Shown one piece after another: positions 26,674-34,332 of a DNA stretch of 64,000 nt (position 1 is the first letter of the stretch; each line of letters opens with the position of its first letter). Under the pieces are notes generated by a model, which was given only the letters and a program-made list of their open reading frames with translations, made no database searches and had not been told where the DNA came from. The position numbers were made by a program, and so were the translations under genes. The DNA is from Halovenus aranensis. Lineage in GTDB: Archaea; Halobacteriota; Halobacteria; Halobacteriales; Haloarculaceae. Where the stretch lies: NCBI RefSeq assembly GCF_900100385.1, contig NZ_FNFC01000016.1, positions 1 through 64,000 on the forward strand. Direction: 5' to 3'.

Positions 26674-27516
26674 ATGACAGATGTAGCACAGGCGTTCGTA
26701 CCGGGGCACGTGACGGGCTTTTTTACGAGTGACCCCGACCCCGATCCGACGAAAGCCGGCTCTCGGGGCTGTGGTATCGCCCTCTCTGACGGCGTCGTTG
26801 TGACGGTTCGCCCCGCGGATGCCGTCTCGATAGAGCTCAACGGCGAGCCGATAGCGATGGGCGCAGTCGAGCGCGTTCTCGATACACTCGAAGCCCCCGC
26901 CGCGGTCAGCGCCACAACAGACCTACCGCTCGGGTCTGGGTTCGGCGTCTCGGGAGCGATGGCATTTGGAACCGCTCTGGCCACGAACGCAGCGTTCGAC
27001 CGGCGGCTCTCCCGGAACGAACTCGTTACAATCGCTCACGGGGCGGAGGTACAAGCAGGGACGGGGTTAGGTGACGTGGTGGCACAGGCCCACGGCGGCG
27101 TCACGATACGCCTCGAACCCGGCGGTCCACAGGACAACGTACTCGACCGGATTCCCGCCCGCCGCCGTATCGAGTACCACGTCATCGACGAACTGGCAAC
27201 CGACGACGTACTCGACGGAGAGACGACAGCGCTGACGATGGCCGGCAAGAAAGCACTCTCTGAGGTGGTCCAAGAGCCTACGCTTGACCGGTTTATGCGT
27301 GCCTCCCGAACGTTCGCCCGTGAGTCTGACCTCCTTACCGCCCGCGTCCGCGATGTCGTCCTCGACGTGAGCGAGGCCGGGGGAAGCGCCACCATGGCGA
27401 TGCTCGGCGAGACAGTCGTCGCTCTCGGCACTGGACTGACCGATGCTGGCTACGACCCGGGAGTCTGCCAGATACACCCTGCGGGAGCGACACTCGAACC
27501 GGACCCGAGCATGTGA
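26674..27516 (+). CDS. Pantoate kinase (archaeal GHMP kinase)
   Basis: 280 residues. It phosphorylates pantoate with ATP, the archaeal route to 4-phosphopantothenate in CoA synthesis. The GHMP features are AFVPGHVTGFF at the start, the phosphate loop DLPLGSGFGVSGAMAFGTAL (about 87-106), and ARVRDVVLDVSEAGGSATMAMLGETV near the end. The partner enzyme, phosphopantothenate synthetase, lies at 27935-28684; a cold-shock gene on the opposite strand separates them. Confidence 0.92.
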   Translation: MTDVAQAFVPGHVTGFFTSDPDPDPTKAGSRGCGIALSDGVVVTVRPADAVSIELNGEPIAMGAVERVLDTLEAPAAVSATTDLPLGSGFGVSGAMAFGTALATNAAFDRRLSRNELVTIAHGAEVQAGTGLGDVVAQAHGGVTIRLEPGGPQDNVLDRIPARRRIEYHVIDELATDDVLDGETTALTMAGKKALSEVVQEPTLDRFMRASRTFARESDLLTARVRDVVLDVSEAGGSATMAMLGETVVALGTGLTDAGYDPGVCQIHPAGATLEPDPSM

Positions 27517-27537
27517 GCTGTACTCGTTTCGCACTGT

Positions 27538-27567
27538 GGTCGCTGTAGTCATGCCACAACAGCGACC
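27538..27567 (+). terminator. Perfect 9-bp hairpin after the pantoate kinase gene
   Basis: Arms ggtcgctgt (27538-27546) and acagcgacc (27559-27567) with a 12-base loop lie 21 bases after the stop codon. The position suits a transcript end, though no T-run follows directly. Confidence 0.4.
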
Positions 27568-27605
27568 GCTCTGGTGAGGGAAATAGTGTCGAAATATAGC
27601 GTCTG

Positions 27606-27624
27606 GCGTCACTCGTCGTGACGC
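27606..27624 (-). terminator. 7-bp hairpin after the antisense cold-shock gene
   Basis: Arms gcgtcac (27606-27612) and gtgacgc (27618-27624) enclose five bases and begin about 10 bases beyond the cold-shock stop at 27635. It may stabilise or end that transcript. Confidence 0.4.
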
Positions 27625-27634
27625 GTGTCAGTTC

Positions 27635-27829
27635 CTACGGGCGAACGACGTTTTTCGCGCGTGGGCCTTTGGGGGCCTGTTCGATATCGAACTCGATGTC
27701 CTGTCCTTCTTCGAGGTCCGGGCCGCCTACGTCTTCCATGTGGAAGAAAACGTCGTCGTCCGCGTCCTCAGTCGAAATGAATCCGTAACCGCCTGTGTCG
27801 TTGAAGAAATCAACCGTACCTTGCGTCAT
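27635..27829 (-). CDS. cspA: Cold-shock domain protein (CspA family), second copy
   Basis: 64 residues starting MTQGTVDFFNDTGGYGFIS, with DVFFHMEDVGGPDL, the nucleic-acid binding face of cold-shock proteins. It differs from the copy at 433-627 mainly in the C-terminal third (IEQAPKGPRAKNVVRP). It lies antisense between the two CoA-synthesis genes. A TATA-like gtatac on the reverse strand near 27856-27862 fits a leaderless start. Confidence 0.93.
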   Translation of the reverse strand: MTQGTVDFFNDTGGYGFISTEDADDDVFFHMEDVGGPDLEEGQDIEFDIEQAPKGPRAKNVVRP

Positions 27830-27934
27830 TACAAACAAACGTACACCCGGGGGACGTATACCACTTCCGAGAGTCGTGGTACCACGGCGACACCAAACGA
27901 CGGGCTTTCCTCGCTGGCAAGCGAGTACACGGGT

Positions 27935-28684
27935 ATGACCGATGTCGACGTACCCGAGAGTCATCCACGCTACGAGTCGCTGCTGACCCGCCACCGCATC
28001 GAGGAGGGAGTCGAGAAAGGCATCACGAGCAGGCAGGGACTCATCGCACAGGGCCGGGGCGAGGCCTTCGATTACCTGCTCGGCGAGGAAACGATACCGA
28101 GTGCAGACCGGGCCGAGCGTGTGGCGGCAGCGCGCCTGCTTTTGGCCGAGCGGCCGGTGCTGTCGGTCAACGGCAACGTCGCCGCACTCGTACCCGGAGA
28201 GATGGTCGAGTTGGCAACAGTGGTCGACGCAGATATCGAGGTGAATCTGTTCAACCGGACAAAACAGCGCATGGAGGCCATCGCGGCCCACCTCCGGGAC
28301 CACGGCGCAGACGAGGTGAAAGGACTCACTGCCGACGCGCGCATCCCCGGACTCGACCACGAGCGCGCCAAAGTCGACGCCGACGGTATCCACGCCGCCG
28401 ACGTGGTGTTGGTCCCACTGGAGGACGGTGACAGAGCCACAGCGCTGGCAGAGATGGGAAAATCTGAAATTGTCATCGATCTTAATCCGCGGTCCCGTTC
28501 TGCAGAAGCTGCGGCCGTTCCACTCGTCGACAACATCATCAGGGCTGTCCCGAATATTACTCGACACGCACGCGAGATGGCCGACGCCGATGCGGAGATA
28601 CTGCGAGAACACGTCGAGCGGTTTGACCCATCAGAGGCACTTGCAGACGCAGAACAGCGAATCCGCGACGGCGACTTGGCGTAA
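27935..28684 (+). CDS. 4-phosphopantoate-beta-alanine ligase (phosphopantothenate synthetase)
   Basis: 249 residues. It joins 4-phosphopantoate with beta-alanine using ATP, following pantoate kinase in archaeal CoA synthesis. The family signatures are HPRYESLLTRHRIEEGVEKGITSRQGLIAQGRGEAFDYLLGE, then PVLSVNGNVAALVP, VNLFNRTKQRMEAI, and IDLNPRSRSAEAA with VDNIIRAVPN. The ATG at 27935 is chosen because the longer frame from 27740 would cross the antisense cold-shock gene. The stop abuts the convergent transducer gene's stop. Confidence 0.93.
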   Translation: MTDVDVPESHPRYESLLTRHRIEEGVEKGITSRQGLIAQGRGEAFDYLLGEETIPSADRAERVAAARLLLAERPVLSVNGNVAALVPGEMVELATVVDADIEVNLFNRTKQRMEAIAAHLRDHGADEVKGLTADARIPGLDHERAKVDADGIHAADVVLVPLEDGDRATALAEMGKSEIVIDLNPRSRSAEAAAVPLVDNIIRAVPNITRHAREMADADAEILREHVERFDPSEALADAEQRIRDGDLA

Positions 28685-30475
28685 TTATTCGTCGTCGCCG
28701 GTGTGTCGCCCGGGACTCTGTGCGCCGCCGGTCGGCCCGACCGAGAAGACGAACTCGTGTTCCGCCTCGGTCTCGAACCGGCCGAGAATATCACGAAGCG
28801 GCTGTGCGTACCGCTGGAGGTCGTTGGCCCGCTCTGAGACCTCGTTGAGTTCGGCCGCCTGTTCCTCGGCGGCCCCGGCGACGTGTTCGGCCTCTGCCAT
28901 TGTTTCCTCGCTCAGTTCCGCGATGTTGTTGACGTTCGTGGCGACCTCTCTGATGTTTGCCAGCGAATCCTCGATATCGACGCCCTCCTCGGCGGCTGCG
29001 GCTTCGAGCTCGTCGGTCACTTCGTCCATCGTCTCGGAGATTTCCTTGAGCCGTTCTTTCTGGTTGTAGGCGTCGTCGGAGATTTTCTGAATCGAGTCGG
29101 CAACCTGCTCACTCGCGTCCCGGACCGTCTCTGCGCTCTGTTCGACCTCTGCCCCGGCTTCCTCGACTTCGTCGACGTAGCTTTTGAGCTGGCCGGTCGT
29201 CTTCTCCAGTTCCTCGATCATCTCGTTGAACTGCTCGGCAATCTGGTCCATGGACTCCTCTTCGCCGTCTGGCTCCATGCGCTGGGTCATATCTCCCATG
29301 CCGACCTCCTGCATAATTTTCGAGTACGTCTCGGCTTTCTCTTGGAGGTACGTCGCCATCTCTTCCGCCTCGGCGCGTGCTACCTCGGCCTCCTTGCGGG
29401 CGCTCTCAGCCTCGTCTCTGGCGTCCTCGGCTTCAGTGATGCGCTCTTTGAGGTCGCTGCGCATGTCGTCGAACTCGTCGTAGAGGATGCCGATTTCGTC
29501 TTTCCTGTTCGTTTCGAGGTCGACATCGAGGTCTCCCTCGCCCATCTCCTCGGCCCGCGATGCGAGACTGTTCAGGTCCCGAATTGCGACCCAGCCACCG
29601 GCACCGATACCAACGAGCAAGAACAGGAACGCAAACCCAAGCGTCAGCCCGAAGTTCTGGGCGACGATATCCCGCACCTCGAAGGCCGCACTCTTGGGCG
29701 TCTCGGTGACGACATAGAGGCCCTCCTGTGATTGTACCTGCCGATACGCGTAGATGTTCTCGCCTGTCTCGGTGGTCGTCAGGTTCACGTCACCGTTTGG
29801 CCGAGTAATCTCCGGGTCGTTACCGATAACGAGGTCGTCACTTGCGGAGACGACACCAGTCGCTGCGCCCTCGGTAGTCTGTTCGATTTGTGGGCCGATG
29901 GCCTCCCGCGAGGTGTTTATCTCGCCGAGCAACACCGCGTTGTCGTTTTGCGGGAATCTAAGATACACCCCCACAGCCATCATTCCGTCCCCGTACTGCC
30001 CTGGGAGGACGAACTCGTCTTGTTCGAGTGTCTCCTGGTCGAAGTTCGGGCCGTCCCCTTCGTAGAAGTTCGTCCCGACGAAGCCGTTGTCCGAACTCGC
30101 CAGCACCTCACCGGACTCGGCACTCACGTAGTGCAGATTGGATATTTGGTCGCTCGTTTCGAACCGTTGGTTGTAGAGGAACTCCGATATTTGGCCCCCA
30201 TCCTGGAACTGAATCCCCTCTTCAGTTATCGTGCTCTCGATGCCCCCCACCTCGTCGAGCCGGTCAGCGAACCAGTTGTCGTACGCGTTCTCTTGGAGGA
30301 CTGTCGACGCCTCTACCTGTCGGTCGACCTGGTCGTTGAGTTCCTGGTCGAGCCCCTGGTAGAAATAAAAGCCGACACCCCCTGTGAGTAACATTATGAT
30401 GATAACAGCAAGAGTCAGTTTGACTAAGACACTCTTCTGAACGAAGCCTGGCATGATGGTATCTATTGCGCTCAT
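28685..30475 (-). CDS. Membrane HAMP-domain transducer lacking the chemotaxis hairpin tip
   Basis: 596 residues. A membrane segment at about 16-40, an extracellular sensor to about 280 and a second membrane segment at about 283-306 are followed by HAMP domains (SLASRAEEMGEGDLDVDLETN; a second at about KIMQEVGMGDMTQRM). The C-terminal helices resemble methyl-accepting transducers (AEHVAGAAEEQAAELNEVSERANDL), but the conserved tip that touches CheA and CheW, normally including a run like QTNLLALNASIEAARAG, is absent. The chain passes from the descending helix to the ascending helix near residues 495-525. It may signal without CheA. Confidence 0.8.
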   Translation of the reverse strand: MSAIDTIMPGFVQKSVLVKLTLAVIIIMLLTGGVGFYFYQGLDQELNDQVDRQVEASTVLQENAYDNWFADRLDEVGGIESTITEEGIQFQDGGQISEFLYNQRFETSDQISNLHYVSAESGEVLASSDNGFVGTNFYEGDGPNFDQETLEQDEFVLPGQYGDGMMAVGVYLRFPQNDNAVLLGEINTSREAIGPQIEQTTEGAATGVVSASDDLVIGNDPEITRPNGDVNLTTTETGENIYAYRQVQSQEGLYVVTETPKSAAFEVRDIVAQNFGLTLGFAFLFLLVGIGAGGWVAIRDLNSLASRAEEMGEGDLDVDLETNRKDEIGILYDEFDDMRSDLKERITEAEDARDEAESARKEAEVARAEAEEMATYLQEKAETYSKIMQEVGMGDMTQRMEPDGEEESMDQIAEQFNEMIEELEKTTGQLKSYVDEVEEAGAEVEQSAETVRDASEQVADSIQKISDDAYNQKERLKEISETMDEVTDELEAAAAEEGVDIEDSLANIREVATNVNNIAELSEETMAEAEHVAGAAEEQAAELNEVSERANDLQRYAQPLRDILGRFETEAEHEFVFSVGPTGGAQSPGRHTGDDE

Positions 30476-30529
30476 GTGTGAGTTCGGGTAGTCCGTCCGA
30501 GACAGGCTGTCTCACTGACTTGGTTTTTC

Positions 30530-30580
30530 CGGGACCGTTATAGTATTTTTTAACAATTAATGTACAATTTTACGAGTCAC
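30530..30580 (-). promoter_or_regulatory. AT-rich promoter of the HAMP transducer
   Basis: The reverse strand reads ttgttaaaaaatactata near 30541-30558, a strong box A candidate about 70 bases before the ATG, implying a leader of roughly 40 bases. It is among the most AT-rich stretches of the left half of the window. Confidence 0.4.
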
Positions 30581-30600
30581 AGGGCGTCGTTACTCGCCGG

Positions 30601-32412
30601 TTACTCCCGGCCGTGCCGGGTCACGCAGTGCGGGAGCCCGACGAGTTCGACCGGTTCGGAGTTGTCCGGCGAGTAGACAACCATCTGTCCTTTTTCCATG
30701 TAGGGCACCTTCGATTCGAGGTTCGAGGGGATATTGACCGCAGAGATAGCGTCCTCGTCGCCCAGATTGAGGACAATCGTCGTGTTTATTTGTTTGAACA
30801 CCGGGTCGGCGATGTCCTGGGGGTCCTGTGTGATGAGAAACAGCCCGAGACGCTCCTTGCGGCCCTGTTTCGCCGCGTCGGTGAACTTGCCGATGACCTT
30901 CCTAGCCTGGACCGTATCCGCGTCGGTCAGGAAATTGTGAGCCTCGTCCATCCCAACAATCAGGGGTGTCTCCTTGATGCGGTCGTAGGTTGGGTCGTTC
31001 GAGAGTTTCTGGTCGACGAGCAGCGAAGCGAGTGCGAGCACGACTGTCTCGGCGTGGCGACTCTCCGCGATGTGATAGGTCGGGACCACCGTGAGCCGTC
31101 CCGGCCGGACGAATTCGTGGACCCGGTCGGTTATCGAATGGGCGTCTTGGTCGAAGACTGGGCCGAAGCCACGCACACGCCGGCTAATCGCATCGAACGT
31201 CGCTTCGTGAACCCGGCCAGTTTCGTCGAGTTCCTCGCGGAGCGCCGGGTCGTCCATGAACGAACAGAACTGCTCGTAGGTCCCGTCTCGGCCGTACTGG
31301 TCTCGGAACCGGTTGAGCAGGACGTTCACGAGCGCGCTGTATTGGTTGTCGTTGAGTCCGCTTCCGGCGACGAGCCACGGATTATCGTGGACCATACTGA
31401 ACGGAATTGTGAACTCGACTTGCTCGGCTCGGTGGTGGCTCGCGGCGTAGCTCGACGCACCTACCTTCGGCACGAACGCGACCGTGTCGTCGTGACCGCC
31501 GTGGGCGATGCCCTCGCCCTCGAGCGTGCTGGCGAACGCGCCGTCGTATTCACCGTCGTCGTGCATCTGTGCGTACTCGTCCTGTGGGTCGAACTGGACG
31601 ACCGCCGGCCGGACCTCGCGGCCGCTACTCGTCTCGATTGGGTACGACCGGTCGTCGTCGAGAAGCTGCCGGAGGATGTTCTTCGCGGCATGTGTCTTGC
31701 CCGACCCGGTACCGCCGGCGATAAGCGAGTGCCGGAAGACGAGCGGGTCCCCGTCGTCGTAAGCGTCTTTCAGCCGGTAGTCGATGGTCGGCGGCTCGGC
31801 TGCCGTCTGGACTTTCTGGCCCCCCACCGAGAGGTGGCCCAGGAAGACGCCGTCTGCGGGGATGTTCAGGCCGGTCTTGAGAGCGTGTTTCTCCCGTGCC
31901 TGCTGGACGACTGTTTCTGGCTTGGGGACCCGGTCTGTCATTCGACGCGTGAGCGTCCCGTCGTCCTCTGAGAGAATCGCCACCGGCTCCAGAGTCGCCA
32001 TCAGCTTGAAATCCTCCTCGTCGATAGCGTCCGAACGCATCGCCCGACGGGCGTGTATTTCGGTCGCATCGTCGGCTCGAAAGGTCTGTTCGTACTCTAG
32101 TTTGGTGACGCGACAGAACAGGCGTTCGCCGTCTGGGTATGGGGCAATGAGATACGCCCCCAGCCTGACGACCCCGCGGTTCTCTGCGGTGATGTACGCC
32201 CGCAGGTTCGTCTCGTCGCCGTCCTCTGCAATCTGCAACCCTCCGCCGGCCGAGAGCACGCCCAGCCCGCTGTCGCGACCCGAAGGCGTCACGTCGTAGG
32301 ACTCGAAGTCGTCTGTCTCGGTCGGCTGGTCGTCACCGGCGCTCGTCTCGGTCGTCCCCTCCTCGGTCGCTCCGTCGCCGTCGAACTCTGTGAAGTCTTC
32401 GAGGTCAGTCAT
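30601..32412 (-). CDS. HerA-like (FtsK/HerA superfamily) ATPase
   Basis: 603 residues. An acidic N-terminal tail precedes a HAS-barrel-like region (LGAYLIAPYPDGERLFCRVTKLE). The motor has Walker A (IAGGTGSGKTHAAKNIL), Walker B (PLIVGMDEAHNFL) and an arginine-finger region near the end. HerA proteins pump or translocate DNA, often with the nuclease NurA in end resection; no nurA is nearby, so this may be one of the HerA-like ATPases with other partners. The ATG at 32412 is preferred over a GTG nine bases upstream. Confidence 0.83.
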   Translation of the reverse strand: MTDLEDFTEFDGDGATEEGTTETSAGDDQPTETDDFESYDVTPSGRDSGLGVLSAGGGLQIAEDGDETNLRAYITAENRGVVRLGAYLIAPYPDGERLFCRVTKLEYEQTFRADDATEIHARRAMRSDAIDEEDFKLMATLEPVAILSEDDGTLTRRMTDRVPKPETVVQQAREKHALKTGLNIPADGVFLGHLSVGGQKVQTAAEPPTIDYRLKDAYDDGDPLVFRHSLIAGGTGSGKTHAAKNILRQLLDDDRSYPIETSSGREVRPAVVQFDPQDEYAQMHDDGEYDGAFASTLEGEGIAHGGHDDTVAFVPKVGASSYAASHHRAEQVEFTIPFSMVHDNPWLVAGSGLNDNQYSALVNVLLNRFRDQYGRDGTYEQFCSFMDDPALREELDETGRVHEATFDAISRRVRGFGPVFDQDAHSITDRVHEFVRPGRLTVVPTYHIAESRHAETVVLALASLLVDQKLSNDPTYDRIKETPLIVGMDEAHNFLTDADTVQARKVIGKFTDAAKQGRKERLGLFLITQDPQDIADPVFKQINTTIVLNLGDEDAISAVNIPSNLESKVPYMEKGQMVVYSPDNSEPVELVGLPHCVTRHGRE

Positions 32413-32637
32413 TGGTGACACATCGACGTGAAGGCACTAACACGTTTCCCCCCACAGCCAAGCAGCACAGAGTGTGCGCTAAGCCGTGAGACGGGACAAA
32501 CAGCCAGACTGCGACTGGGTTAAACAGTCATTCTCCTCGAGAATCGGCCGGGCCAGGACGCGGCGTTTGACTAAAATGCGTATTTGTGCCTTGGCTGCAC
32601 TATTTATTGTCCGGGGTAGAAGCAAAGATAACGAGAG

Positions 32638-33585
32638 ATGAGCAGTATCTTTCCGATACGCGAGAAGGTGTCGCTCGACCGCGACCCGGAGCCACGGCTG
32701 GTCGACCTCGACGAGGACACCGCCGACGAGGTGTTCGAGGCGCTGGCGTCGTCGACGACTCGGGAGATATTCCTGGAGTTGCACAACCAGCCACAGACTG
32801 CGTCCGACCTGGCGGACGTGACCGATACGTCGGTACAGAACGTCCAGTACCACCTCGAAAAGCTGGAAGACGTCGACCTCGTCGAGGTGGTCGACACCTG
32901 GTACTCTGAGCGTGGCTCGGAGATGAAAGTGTACGCCCCGGAAGACGAGTCACTCGTGTTGTTCGCCGGCCGGGATAAACAGGGCGCTTTCAGGCGGTTG
33001 CTCAACCGGTTCGCAGGGGTGTTCGCGCTGTTGGTCCCGCCGAGTATCCTCGCTGGCTGGCTCGCCAATCGCGGCGGGTCTGAAGAACAGATTCGCGGCG
33101 AGTGGGCGGGCGCAGACGCGGATGGGTCGGGCGGCGCTGTCCGGACGACCACAGAGGAGGGCGAAGACGTAGCCGCAGGCACAGACGGTGGAGACGGCGA
33201 TAGCGGCGGCATCGGAACACAAGACGTTTCGGGGACGGATACGCCCGCAGCGACCGAAACACCCCAACCCGAAGGTACACTGACCCCGGAGGGTACGCCA
33301 GCGCCACACGCGACACAGACGCCCGAACAATCCATACCACAGGCAACCGACGGTGGCGTTCCCGAGACGCCAGCAGACATCGACAACCAGTCAGTCGAAA
33401 TCGTCGTCGATAACGCCACAGACCTCGCAGAGGTCACGACCACACAGAACGATACGGTCTATCTGGCCGTCGACAGCGCCAGTAGCTCTGATATCATGGG
33501 TATCGACCCGACCGTCGCACTCGCCTTCTTCCTGGGCGGGCTGGCGGTGTACGGAGCCCTCGTCTTGCGACGGCGAGTTATCTGA
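32638..33585 (+). CDS. Membrane-bound ArsR-type winged-helix protein
   Basis: 315 residues. The N-terminal winged helix (ALASSTTREIFLELHNQPQTASDLADVTDTSVQNVQYHLEKLEDVDLV, about 34-81) resembles ArsR-family DNA-binding domains. A membrane segment follows (about 127-143), then a long Gly/Thr/Pro-rich disordered stretch (about 150-245) and a second membrane segment near the C-terminus (VALAFFLGGLAVYGALVL) ending in basic residues. It may link an outside or membrane signal to transcription. It diverges from the HerA-like gene, and a tatttatt box near 32601 precedes the start. Confidence 0.8.
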   Translation: MSSIFPIREKVSLDRDPEPRLVDLDEDTADEVFEALASSTTREIFLELHNQPQTASDLADVTDTSVQNVQYHLEKLEDVDLVEVVDTWYSERGSEMKVYAPEDESLVLFAGRDKQGAFRRLLNRFAGVFALLVPPSILAGWLANRGGSEEQIRGEWAGADADGSGGAVRTTTEEGEDVAAGTDGGDGDSGGIGTQDVSGTDTPAATETPQPEGTLTPEGTPAPHATQTPEQSIPQATDGGVPETPADIDNQSVEIVVDNATDLAEVTTTQNDTVYLAVDSASSSDIMGIDPTVALAFFLGGLAVYGALVLRRRVI

Positions 33586-33645
33586 CCGCGTGGCGATTAT
33601 CCCCCCGATATGTCGGCAAGCCGTGGAGCTATGTCGAGAGTGTAT

Positions 33646-33655
33646 TTATATGTTT
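33646..33655 (+). promoter_or_regulatory. Box A of the halocyanin gene
   Basis: gtatttatat, centred about 81 bases before the ATG at 33732, is a strong TATA candidate. It predicts a leader of about 55 bases, unlike the leaderless genes around it. Confidence 0.4.
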
Positions 33656-33731
33656 GTTCGTTTCTCAGGGGTCTGGAACCCCAAAACCGAAGCTTTCAAT
33701 CGGGCGTAGTCGTAACCCCAGATTGGAAACA

Positions 33732-34247
33732 ATGACTGAGTTTGATATCGACCGGCGGAAGGTACTGAAAGCTGGTGGAGCGACACTGATGTTGGCGACT
33801 GCCGGCTGTATGGGTGGCGGCGACGGCGACGACGGCAGTGACGGTGAAGACGGCAGTGATGGGAGCGACGGCAGTGATGGGAGCGACGGCAGCGACGGCG
33901 GCGACGTGCCGAGCGAGGTCGCTGACCACCTTTCAGATGCCAACGGCTACGACGGTACCGTCGAGGACATGACCGGTCAGGACTCGGTCACTATCGAGAA
34001 CGGGACCAACGAGCCAGACTACGCGTTCAATCCGGCAGCGGTCCGGGTCAGCACCGGAACGGAGGTCACGTGGAACTGGGTCAGCAACGGCCACTCTGTC
34101 AAAGCGACGAGTGGTGCTGACTTCGACTCGGGCATCGAAAGCGAAGGCTTCAGTCATACCGAGACCTTCGACGAGTCCGGCGTCGTGCTCTACGTGTGTA
34201 CCCCACACCAGGCAGTTGGTCAGCTCGGCGCGGTGATAGTGGAATGA
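33732..34247 (+). CDS. Halocyanin-like blue copper lipoprotein with Gln at the axial position
   Basis: 171 residues. Twin arginines (DRRKVLKAGG), a hydrophobic core and a lipobox (TAGC, Cys26) predict Tat export and lipid anchoring. A disordered Asp/Gly/Ser linker (repeats of DGSDGS) spans about 30-58. The cupredoxin domain holds copper ligands His121, Cys156 and His159. At the Met position of the C-x-x-H-x4-M pattern there is Gln164 (CTPHQAVGQLG). Gln is the axial ligand in stellacyanin and lowers redox potential. It lies upstream of an iron-sulfur/NrfD operon and may exchange electrons with it. Confidence 0.88.
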   Translation: MTEFDIDRRKVLKAGGATLMLATAGCMGGGDGDDGSDGEDGSDGSDGSDGSDGSDGGDVPSEVADHLSDANGYDGTVEDMTGQDSVTIENGTNEPDYAFNPAAVRVSTGTEVTWNWVSNGHSVKATSGADFDSGIESEGFSHTETFDESGVVLYVCTPHQAVGQLGAVIVE

Positions 34248-34332
34248 ACGCCGGGCCGGGATTTGAAGAGCTTAATAGTTGGAGTCCGAAGCGGTGCAGG
34301 AAACCCGGAAACAAACGCGGAGGAAACAAGAA

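Noticed and set aside
27740-27934. Extension of phosphopantothenate synthetase to 27740
   Set aside because: It would run antisense through the cold-shock gene, and the family start matches the ATG at 27935.
27830-28612. Long reverse-strand frame continuing the cold-shock protein upstream
   Set aside because: The extra 260 residues are the complement of phosphopantothenate synthetase, and the cold-shock domain begins cleanly at 27829.
33800-33900. Gly/Asp/Ser repeats as a possible separate repeat element
   Set aside because: They are the flexible linker of the halocyanin after its lipobox, a common feature of haloarchaeal lipoproteins.
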